A program made the position numbers and the translations under genes. From NCBI GenBank assembly GCA_004524515.1, contig SDNV01000177.1, positions 1 to 5,045 of the forward strand: DNA of 5,045 nucleotides. The letters are read 5' to 3'. The DNA is from Promethearchaeota archaeon. Lineage in GTDB: Archaea; Asgardarchaeota; Lokiarchaeia; Sigynarchaeales; SOKP01. Below are positions 1 to 5,045 of the stretch, piece after piece. A model generated the notes under the pieces. That model saw only the letters and a list, made by a program, of their open reading frames with translations, was not told where the DNA came from and did not search any database. Within the stretch, counting starts at the first letter, position 1. The number at the start of each line of letters is the position of its first letter.

Positions 1-186
1 ATTCAAATCGAAAAAGTGTTAGCTAATGAAGATTACAGCTTCACAGCGTTGTTGGATAGGGGAAATTCAATGGCATTGAAAGATAAATTTAGTCGAAAAC
101 AGGTAGCAGTCAATAAATTCAATAATTGGCTAAAAGAACATGAATTTCTTATAATTATTGAGCCAAATGCCGAATATATCACATAG
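1..186 (+). CDS. C-terminal end of an unidentified protein (5' truncated by window)
   Basis: An open frame in frame 1 runs from the window edge to a TAG at 184-186 and gives 61 residues; the start lies outside the window. I do not recognise the family. The visible part is soluble and mixed in charge, with a likely helical stretch rich in Lys, Asn and Phe (KQVAVNKFNNWLKEHEF) followed by a short hydrophobic strand (LIII) and the tail EPNAEYIT. A helix followed by a strand at a C-terminus would fit a winged-helix end, but that is only a shape argument. The gene converges on the platform-protein gene with 15 nt between the two stop codons, so it belongs to a different transcription unit. Its last codons contain the left copy of the inverted sequence described at 162-182. 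The frame is probably coding, because it is open to the window edge and ends cleanly before the convergent gene. Confidence 0.6.
   Translation: MQIEKVLANEDYSFTALLDRGNSMALKDKFSRKQVAVNKFNNWLKEHEFLIIIEPNAEYIT
162..182 (+). repeat. Left copy of an imperfect inverted sequence bracketing the ATPase/platform cassette
   Basis: The stretch reads GCCA, 3 nt, GCCGAATA, TATCAC. The same blocks in the same order occur on the opposite strand at 4048-4020, with a 2-nt spacer and 9 extra bases between the last two blocks. This copy lies inside the last codons of the left-edge gene and ends 19 nt before the platform-protein stop. Chance similarity is possible. Confidence 0.4.
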
Positions 187-201
187 TGCTTTTATGAGTA
201 A

Positions 202-1728
202 TTAAAATAGAAAAAGAGTTGTTGCATACCACAAGATTATAAAAACTATAGTGGTCCAAAGTAAGGAATGTAAAGCTTTATCATTTCTAACTAATCTATT
301 TAAAGAATATGATGAGTAAAGAGACATTAGCAAGAGACATAAAGTCAAAGGCAATGAAGTCCAGAAGTTAAGGTCCAACATCTCTGTTGGATTTGTAAAG
401 ATACGAGATATACTAAAAATTACGGGAGTTAATCCTGCAATCAGTCCTAGAATTGCAGACATTATTATGGTCAAAAATTGGATTTTAAATTTTTGGGCTT
501 TGATAATCGACTCTCGGTCGTTAATTAATTCCCGATTTATCTTTATCTGTTGGATGATGGATTGAATTCGGACCCCGGTTTCTTCTGAACTTTTATCTAA
601 CATTCTGCCAATGATGTCAAGTAAAAACTGTATTTGAGTATTTTTAATTAAGATTTTCAATTCTTTCCAAATTTGCTTGAACGATTGATTAAGCTGGTAT
701 AAGTGTTTAATTCGACTACCTATGACTTCATTGAGAGGACCCTGATAAGATGCAAATGCCTTAAGCAGTGCTATTTCTTGTGGTACGCCTAATTTAAGTT
801 CATTTCCAAAGAAACCCAGGAGTGTTACGAACTCTATAAGCTCAGAATCAAGGATTCCACTGTTTTGGCGATTTAAGAGAGGTAATTCACCGAATAAAAT
901 GAAATTTGACTTTAAAATAGCTTTTTTAAATTTGCCTGTCAGGAAAAAGAAGAGGAAAAGGAAAAAAAAGATGTAAAAATTTGAGGAGGGGCCCGCGAAA
1001 GAAATGAATAGTGCCGTTAATATAGGGATAAATAAGCAAATTCCTACAATGATTATTAATTTACTCTCCAATTGTTTTGTAAAAACGTCATATTCATGTT
1101 TTTTATCACCAGCTAATAATTCTAACTGATTTACTATCTTATCCGGATGAAATTTGGTCGCGACTAGACCCACTAATCTTTCTTTTAAATTTCCATTGGG
1201 TAACTGGTCTATAAATTCTAATATTTGAGATTCGGGTGATTTTCCATAATAAAGAACATTAAATAACATATGATCAAATTTCTCTGAAAGGATGGGGTAA
1301 TTAGCTATTGCAATAAAATATATCGCATCAAAAAGAGAATTTGTGGTATTTAAAATCAAAATCAAATCTTGAAACGCTAAATCACTATATTGCAATAAGG
1401 TAAATTGAGCCTGGGAATACTTAGAAATCGGAAAATTATAAATTTTGAAGGCTATTGCATAGCTAATGCTAATCGATATAAGAATTCCAAAACCAATATT
1501 TATTTGAGCGGAAATTATTAGAGTAGGAACTAGAAGAAGAAAAAAAGTCAAAAAACTCGTGATTATAACTTCAGAAGGTATGAGATTGAATTCATTAATT
1601 AGAAAATTGGAAATTTGACCAAGTTTTTGACTTTTAATTCGATTCCCAAGTTTCATCAAGAATTTAGAGTGACTAAAAAATCTACAATAACCAATATAAA
1701 AGGATTTAATGTCTTTAATCAAATTCAA
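202..1728 (-). CDS. FlaJ/TadC-like membrane platform protein of an archaeal type IV pilus or secretion system
   Basis: This 508-residue protein is the likely inner-membrane platform partner of the ATPase encoded directly upstream. Hydrophobic segments lie near residues 53-73, 77-96, 223-244, 250-267, 415-441, 457-475 and 487-507. The two cytoplasmic blocks between them (about 97-222 and 268-414) match the duplicated T2SF architecture of archaeal FlaJ/TadC proteins. The second block has the typical repeat start, a hydrophobic helix, then GNELKLGVPQEIALLKAF (309-326). The length is usual for the archaeal family and longer than bacterial TadC. The start is TTG at 1728-1726, chosen because it overlaps the ATPase stop as TTGA (1728-1725). 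No Shine-Dalgarno site is seen, so expression probably depends on translational coupling; the next Met is residue 25. Membrane segment 4 is almost purely Phe and Leu, reflecting a homopurine run on the plus strand (941-971). The family call is strong. Whether it serves an adhesion pilus, an archaellum-like filament or secretion cannot be told. Confidence 0.9.
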   Translation of the reverse strand: MNLIKDIKSFYIGYCRFFSHSKFLMKLGNRIKSQKLGQISNFLINEFNLIPSEVIITSFLTFFLLLVPTLIISAQINIGFGILISISISYAIAFKIYNFPISKYSQAQFTLLQYSDLAFQDLILILNTTNSLFDAIYFIAIANYPILSEKFDHMLFNVLYYGKSPESQILEFIDQLPNGNLKERLVGLVATKFHPDKIVNQLELLAGDKKHEYDVFTKQLESKLIIIVGICLFIPILTALFISFAGPSSNFYIFFFLFLFFFLTGKFKKAILKSNFILFGELPLLNRQNSGILDSELIEFVTLLGFFGNELKLGVPQEIALLKAFASYQGPLNEVIGSRIKHLYQLNQSFKQIWKELKILIKNTQIQFLLDIIGRMLDKSSEETGVRIQSIIQQIKINRELINDRESIIKAQKFKIQFLTIIMSAILGLIAGLTPVIFSISRIFTNPTEMLDLNFWTSLPLTLCLLLMSLYSSYSLNRLVRNDKALHSLLWTTIVFIILWYATTLFLF

Positions 1729-4016
1729 ACACTGAGAGAATAATTTGTAATCGGGTTTACATTACAATTAGAATTCAAATCATCCCATAGTTGGTAAAAT
1801 CTAGCGATAATCAAACGAATATTACGTTCTGAATTTTTAGTTAGTTTGGTTAAGATTGTTTTAAAAATTTTGAATTCCCGTATAAAATCTTCAGCGTTGA
1901 TGTATTCAGCCCTAAGAAGATTAATTTTTTTGATTAAGTCTGATCCGTTGTATAAGTCATTTAAGGATTTAAAGGTAAGATTTAATTTATCATTGTATGC
2001 ATCTCTAATAAAAATATCAGTCAATGAAAACTGAAAATCAGTTTCTGATAAATTAAGTGCTTCTATATTGTGTTTCGTACTACTTTTTATTTCTGTAATA
2101 CGACCAACTCTCCTAATAGGCTTCCCATTTATAATTATACGGTTCATTTGTACTACAATATCAATATTCCCTATCAAAGGCGGTGGTATTTGATCATCAA
2201 AAATAAAGCGGTTAATCATTAATTCAGGTGATTCAGCATGAGCTGTTGCGAGACACCGTCTTAATCCTACTTTAAGCAAGAAAAAAAAAGACTTGACTGA
2301 TTCTGAATGGATCAATTCTCCAATAAATATTAAGTCAGGCGTTCTATGTAAGCATTCTTTGACTTGAAACGATTTATTGGAGAAAACCTCTGAATTATTA
2401 GCATTGGGATTGACCTGAAAGCGGACTTGATGTGCATTGATTTCGGATTGATCCACGCTTTCAACAACGTCCTCAATATAGATTTTCCGCCAGTTATTTT
2501 GACTTAATATATCGAGACTGTTAATGAGGGTTGTTTTACCGGAATATGGTTCTCCAATAACTAAAATACAGCGCCCATGAAACAAATTAAATAATAAATA
2601 AGCGGCAGCTTCAGTAGTAAGAGTTTTATTTTCAATCAAATCTATTAAAGTTAGAAAATTTTTATGGAGTTTTCTAATACTCATTGAATACCCATCAAAA
2701 GCGAGAGGATATATTTGAATAGAAACTCTTATATGGAAATACCTCGTAATTATTTCAGTTTTGAGGAATGGTTGAAGTTCATCCAGCCTTTGTTCAGCTT
2801 CCATTCGGACGCGGGTTTTAAAGCTCTCAATCTCTGTTGGGGTCAAAGAGATATTAGTTTGGCAGCGCCCAAATTCCTGGTGATCTATGTAAATGAAAGA
2901 ATTAGGAGAATCCATAAAAATTTCTTCAATTTTATCATCCATTAAAAACGCCATAAGAGGATTAAGATTGGTTAGCTCAAATACGATGAGTTCGGAAAGA
3001 TCATAGATATCGGAATCAGATAAATTTCCATAATTCTGTCTAATTAATTGGGATACGTATTTCATTTCATAATCTAACAAAGCATTTAATTTGAGAGGGG
3101 TATTAAATTTGAAATATTTACCAGGGTCTAAAGCAATTTCATATTTGATAGAGTTAAATATTTGTTTAACAGCGGGGCTATTTATTACCGTAGAGATGCT
3201 ATAGAGAAAGTTAGATTTTGTATTATTCGCTAAAATTTTAATATGGTAGGGGCCTATTTTATAGGAGGCGCAAATTTCATTGAATTCGGAGGAAGCGGTG
3301 GCTTTTTTCATATCGGAGGATAAAATATTGTAATCTCCTAAAATTAAAGAATAAATTTTTTCAAAGTTACTGTTTTTTTGATACGATGATAAATAGGATT
3401 GAATGATTTTAGTTCGGTTTAAAAGGTCGTTAATTTTCATTAGGTATTGGATAAAAGGTTCTTGGCATTTTATACATTCGCTTTCCGTTTCGACTTTTTG
3501 TTTAAGAACTTTGATTTCTTGTAAAATTTCTAGGTAAGCTAAAATAGGATGGAGGAAAATCAATCCGTCATTAAATTGATTTCCTAATATGCGTTCAATA
3601 AAATAAGCCCATTTTCTCTCACAATTTAAGAGATTAACACACGTTTTATAATCTTTGAAGTCAGGAATGTTTATTTTTAATAGAAGTTCTAAATGGTTTG
3701 CATAATCTGAAAAAAAATAGATTTGTGTAGGAGTTACATCATAGGTGCCCTCAATAGTTTTTATAACAACTTCAGTCAATCTCGGAAAATTTAAAAAAAA
3801 TTGTATTATGTTTTTTATACAGATTTTATTGAAAAACTTGGTATCATAATACTTTTCATAAATTTGACATTTTTCACAATTAATGTGTAAAATATTTACT
3901 TCCTGATTTCGTGAGTCATCGAAATCTCTTTCGATGCTATATTGACAATCAGTTTTTCGTGTCGAAAACATTTTCTTTCGAAAGTAGTTAAAAAAGAAAT
4001 TATTTAAACTCCTCAT
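1725..4016 (-). CDS. FlaI/TadA/PilB-like type II/IV secretion system ATPase, archaeal long form
   Basis: This 763-residue cytoplasmic hexameric ATPase powers filament assembly or secretion with the platform protein. The catalytic half shows RLDELQP (410-416), a SIRK strand (446-449), LTLIDLI (455-461), Walker A GEPYSGKTT (488-496), Asp box YIED (513-516), Walker B region PDLIFIGE (560-567) and His box TAHAES (591-596). The end after GKPIRRVGRITEI (631-643) has the helical tail typical of archaeal members. The first 300 or so residues form the long archaeal N-terminal region, with two CxxC pairs (C47/C50 and C181/C184) and further Cys at 24, 66, 126 and 132; zinc binding is an inference. The Arg usually following Walker B GE(V/I) is absent (GELI, 566-569). 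ATG at 4016 is the longest start, with Met16 (ATG at 3971-3969) an alternative; neither has a Shine-Dalgarno site. Its stop overlaps the platform gene by 4 nt. The family is certain, but the substrate filament is not. Confidence 0.95.
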   Translation of the reverse strand: MRSLNNFFFNYFRKKMFSTRKTDCQYSIERDFDDSRNQEVNILHINCEKCQIYEKYYDTKFFNKICIKNIIQFFLNFPRLTEVVIKTIEGTYDVTPTQIYFFSDYANHLELLLKINIPDFKDYKTCVNLLNCERKWAYFIERILGNQFNDGLIFLHPILAYLEILQEIKVLKQKVETESECIKCQEPFIQYLMKINDLLNRTKIIQSYLSSYQKNSNFEKIYSLILGDYNILSSDMKKATASSEFNEICASYKIGPYHIKILANNTKSNFLYSISTVINSPAVKQIFNSIKYEIALDPGKYFKFNTPLKLNALLDYEMKYVSQLIRQNYGNLSDSDIYDLSELIVFELTNLNPLMAFLMDDKIEEIFMDSPNSFIYIDHQEFGRCQTNISLTPTEIESFKTRVRMEAEQRLDELQPFLKTEIITRYFHIRVSIQIYPLAFDGYSMSIRKLHKNFLTLIDLIENKTLTTEAAAYLLFNLFHGRCILVIGEPYSGKTTLINSLDILSQNNWRKIYIEDVVESVDQSEINAHQVRFQVNPNANNSEVFSNKSFQVKECLHRTPDLIFIGELIHSESVKSFFFLLKVGLRRCLATAHAESPELMINRFIFDDQIPPPLIGNIDIVVQMNRIIINGKPIRRVGRITEIKSSTKHNIEALNLSETDFQFSLTDIFIRDAYNDKLNLTFKSLNDLYNGSDLIKKINLLRAEYINAEDFIREFKIFKTILTKLTKNSERNIRLIIARFYQLWDDLNSNCNVNPITNYSLSV

Positions 4017-4043
4017 CGCGTGATATAATATTCGTATTCGGCA
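4017..4043. promoter_or_regulatory. 27-nt divergent gap with an AT-rich TATA-like core
   Basis: The gap between the divergent ATPase and methyltransferase-remnant frames contains the TATA-like string GATATAATATT (4022-4032), readable in either direction. It is only about 6-14 nt from the ATPase ATG at 4016, too close for a usual archaeal TATA-to-start distance. If it is the promoter, transcription would start near 4000 and translation would then begin at Met16 (ATG at 3971-3969). The gap overlaps the right inverted copy. Confidence 0.25.
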
Positions 4044-4048
4044 ATGGC
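4020..4048 (-). repeat. Right copy of the imperfect inverted sequence, with a 9-nt expansion
   Basis: Read on the minus strand this is GCCA (4048-4045), 2 nt, GCCGAATA (4042-4035), the extra nonamer CGAATATTA (4034-4026), then TATCAC (4025-4020). The extra bases begin by repeating CGAATA, as if by a short tandem duplication. The copy fills the divergent gap directly upstream of the ATPase start codon and runs into the first codons of the methyltransferase remnant. Confidence 0.4.
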
Positions 4049-4442
4049 ATCTTTATTATTTAAAGCAGAATCAGTTGGTATTGAAAAAGACGTAAAATAT
4101 TTTGAAATCACAAAACAAAGATTAGATAAACGACTTTTCGAGAACCCAGCTGAGAAATCTAAAATTAGATGTATCCCAAATGGGAGAACCAAGAAAGATA
4201 TTCAAATAAAAGTCGCTACAGCCATCGAAAATAACCCTGAACTTATATCTCTAACAATAAAAGAAAAAGTAGATTGGTTGATTCGCCATCAAATTATTGA
4301 TGCCCTGGAAGTTAAAATATTTAGTAATTTAAGCCAATTTTTCAGAGCTGTCGGAAAGGATGGGGTTCTTTTAAAAGGGAAAAAAGATAAAGAAAGAGAA
4401 AAAAACCATATGAAATCAATAACCCTACTTGATTTCACATAA
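4044..4442 (+). CDS. Truncated DNA methyltransferase: C-terminal remnant only (probable pseudogene)
   Basis: This 132-residue frame starts inside a methyltransferase-like sequence. Residues 1-30, with VGIEKDVKYFEITKQRLDKR, closely resemble the segment that follows motif I in N4/N6 DNA methyltransferases, usually written GIEIdpeYfeiAkkRL, where the acidic residue after GIE contacts S-adenosylmethionine. Motif I (FxGxGTT) should come immediately before MASLL, but an in-frame TAA at 4026-4028 leaves only five codons upstream. The catalytic (D/N/S)PP(Y/W) motif is nowhere on this strand, where the ATPase gene lies instead. Residues 31-132 are a Lys-rich helical tail I cannot assign. The product cannot be an active methyltransferase. 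It is most likely a decapitated remnant, though expression of a small helical protein cannot be excluded. It is divergent from the ATPase gene with a 27-nt gap, and its end forms part of a predicted hairpin. Confidence 0.6.
   Translation: MASLLFKAESVGIEKDVKYFEITKQRLDKRLFENPAEKSKIRCIPNGRTKKDIQIKVATAIENNPELISLTIKEKVDWLIRHQIIDALEVKIFSNLSQFFRAVGKDGVLLKGKKDKEREKNHMKSITLLDFT
4411..4437 (+). other. Perfect 9-bp stem-loop at the end of the methyltransferase remnant
   Basis: TGAAATCAA (4411-4419) pairs perfectly with TTGATTTCA (4429-4437) around a 9-nt loop (TAACCCTAC). It covers the last codons of the remnant, whose stop is at 4440-4442. No T-tract follows, so it is not a classical intrinsic terminator; it may stabilise or process an RNA 3' end. 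Confidence 0.4.
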
Positions 4443-4463
4443 TTATGATTCACTCATGGTTAT
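4439..4463 (+). other. Second adjacent stem-loop spanning the stop codon
   Basis: ATAATTATGA (4439-4448) can pair with TCATGGTTAT (4454-4463) in RNA, giving 10 pairs including two G-U, around a 5-nt loop TTCAC. It starts one base after the preceding hairpin. The two G-U pairs are paired in plus-strand RNA and not in its complement, so if functional it acts in the plus-strand transcript. Confidence 0.3.
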
Positions 4464-4636
4464 AAATATCTCTGGAGAATATAGGCTTTTTACATCAGAG
4501 GTCAATTACTCCAAAGAGGAGAATTTACAAGAAAAATAATAATTAGTGATGATGGTTAAAAAGGTCTGCAAGTAATGTTTAAAACGCGGCTATTGGCACG
4601 ATCATCGAGGCATTGCCTATATTTGATATAAAGCCT
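4443..4636. other. Convergent spacer without a convincing gene
   Basis: Between the methyltransferase remnant (+) and the small membrane protein (-) I see only short frames. The best on the plus strand is ATG 4456, which gives 27 codons (MVINISGEYRLF...) with no ribosome site or family resemblance. A T-rich stretch on the minus strand (rc of 4529-4545, ATTATTATTTTTCTTG) is a possible factor-independent stop for the membrane-protein unit, as archaeal termination often uses T-runs without a hairpin. The spacer looks like decayed sequence. Confidence 0.35.
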
Positions 4637-4651
4637 TTAATTCAGGATTAA
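4583..4651 (+). pseudogene. Possible remnant resembling the C-terminal motif of TsaA/TrmO-type proteins
   Basis: Directly after a TAA at 4580-4582, 22 codons without a start read NAAIGTIIEALPIFDIKPLI and end at TAA 4649-4651. The string PIFDIKPL recalls the (G)TPVLDIKPY motif near the end of TsaA/TrmO family proteins, which methylate N6 of the t6A37 base in tRNA. No upstream TrmO sequence is recognisable in any frame, so it would be only a relic. It overlaps the stop of the convergent membrane protein. The match is very short and may be chance. Confidence 0.15.
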
Positions 4652-4873
4652 TGAACAGAACTGATAAAGAATTAGGGCGCTTATAATCAGTTCAAGTAAG
4701 ATTATAATCTCTTTCAGATCAGGATAAAATTGGAGGAGATTGTTTATAAAGAGTAGGGAAATTATAAACGGAGTTGCAATAATCAACAGGGATATGTAAT
4801 CATTTGCGAAAGGGAGCAAAATAATCTCTAGAAGCCATAGACCTAAAATAAAAATAATTAATATTTGGGACAT
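4637..4873 (-). CDS. Small hypothetical membrane protein with three transmembrane segments
   Basis: This 78-residue protein is strongly hydrophobic, with predicted membrane segments near residues 3-22, 26-48 and 54-76. They are joined by short loops carrying NDY (24-26) and FYPDLKE (49-55). I recognise no family. It lacks the Lys/Arg-Gly class III cleavage motif followed by one hydrophobic helix that marks archaeal prepilins, so it is unlikely to be the pilin for the neighbouring ATPase. ATG at 4873-4871 is the start; no Shine-Dalgarno site precedes it. It begins 27 nt after the stop of the partial gene at 4901-5045 on the same strand, so the two probably form one transcription unit. It converges on the methyltransferase remnant, about 194 nt away. 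The length without stops and the coherent membrane pattern support a real gene, although AT-rich DNA can produce hydrophobic frames by chance. Confidence 0.6.
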   Translation of the reverse strand: MSQILIIFILGLWLLEIILLPFANDYISLLIIATPFIISLLFINNLLQFYPDLKEIIILLELIISALILYQFCSLILN

Positions 4874-4900
4874 AGATCAACAATCAGAACTTTGAGGGGG

Positions 4901-5045
4901 CTAAAGATAATTATATACCAACCCACGCCAATGATCTCGAACAGAGTATTCGGCAGTCCCAGTTAAGTGCGAAAGTAATTGTTGGGTAAGAACAGCTCTT
5001 CTTTTCGATCCTTTTGCTATTTTCAAGTCAGCGGCATACACAGTA
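4901..5045 (-). CDS. C-terminal end of an unidentified protein (5' part beyond window)
   Basis: Read on the minus strand, a frame enters from the right edge and stays open for 47 codons to a TAG at 4903-4901. The protein part is soluble and basic near its middle (AKGSKRRAVLTQQLLSHL), then carries a polar segment with EYSVRDHWRGLVYNYL at the very end. The evenly mixed composition, with Trp, His, Arg and Gly and few of the AT-driven Ile/Lys/Asn codons, looks like real coding sequence and is somewhat richer in G and C than its neighbours. I do not recognise the family. It is followed after 27 nt by the small membrane protein, so the two are probably co-transcribed and may be functionally linked. 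The other frames over this stretch are interrupted. The start lies outside the window. Confidence 0.6.
   Translation of the reverse strand, partial: TVYAADLKIAKGSKRRAVLTQQLLSHLTGTAEYSVRDHWRGLVYNYL

Noticed and set aside
1846..2034. Plus-strand 62-codon open frame
   Set aside because: It lies wholly inside the ATPase gene on the opposite strand, which has strong motif support; it shows no family resemblance.
2715..2945. Plus-strand 76-codon open frame
   Set aside because: It is antisense to the conserved core of the ATPase (RLDELQP region) and is best explained as a shadow.
3975..3984. Palindrome CTTTCGAAAG as an operator site
   Set aside because: It is inside the ATPase coding sequence (FRK codons) and short palindromes are frequent in AT-rich DNA.
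4013..4201. Minus-strand open frame of about 62 codons overlapping the ATPase start as ATGA
   Set aside because: Most of it is antisense to the recognisable methyltransferase segment and it has no clear start; only its last codons were kept as a finding.
4637..4873. Small membrane protein as the missing pilin
   Set aside because: It has three hydrophobic segments and no charged-Gly prepilin cleavage motif before a single helix.
4911..4917. TATATAA on the minus strand as promoter of the small membrane protein
   Set aside because: It lies in the last codons (VYNY) of the upstream gene; the 27-nt spacing favours co-transcription, so the TATA string is probably incidental.
1..5045. CRISPR arrays, tRNA or rRNA genes, insertion sequence ends
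   Set aside because: No regularly spaced direct repeats, cloverleaf-like sequences or transposase motifs were seen.

Overview
The window reads as AT-rich archaeal DNA. Its centre is a two-gene cassette on the minus strand. It encodes an archaeal-type secretion/pilus ATPase (FlaI/TadA/PilB-like, GspE superfamily) followed by its membrane platform protein (FlaJ/TadC-like, two T2SF repeats). The long N-terminal region of the ATPase, the duplicated platform protein, the TTG start, the 4-nt overlap and the lack of clear Shine-Dalgarno sites all fit an archaeon. The base composition and an ATPase/platform pair without a visible pilin would suit an uncultivated lineage such as an Asgard archaeon, but that placement is only a guess.

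Layout. 1-186 (+) is the C-terminal end of an unidentified protein, running convergently into the cassette with a 15-nt gap. 202-1728 (-) is the platform protein and 1725-4016 (-) the ATPase; they are transcribed ATPase first. 4017-4043 is a 27-nt divergent gap. 4044-4442 (+) is a 132-aa frame whose first 30 residues look like the end of a DNA methyltransferase domain, but without any catalytic region, so it is probably a remnant. It ends in two consecutive predicted hairpins (4411-4463). 4443-4636 holds no convincing gene, but a short open segment at its right end (4583-4651) weakly recalls the C-terminal motif of TsaA/TrmO proteins. 4637-4873 (-) encodes a small protein with three membrane segments. 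It lies 27 nt downstream of the C-terminal end of another minus-strand gene (4901-5045), which was not evident as a long frame because it runs off the window.

How the parts work together. The cytoplasmic ATPase hexamer would drive assembly or secretion through the inner-membrane platform protein, as in archaella and archaeal type IV pili. No prepilin with a class III signal peptide and no prepilin peptidase is visible, so the exported substrate is unknown. The cassette is bracketed very closely by two imperfect inverted copies of a short sequence (162-182 and 4020-4048), and it abuts a decapitated methyltransferase. Together these suggest that the cassette, or the DNA beside it, arrived or was rearranged at these points.
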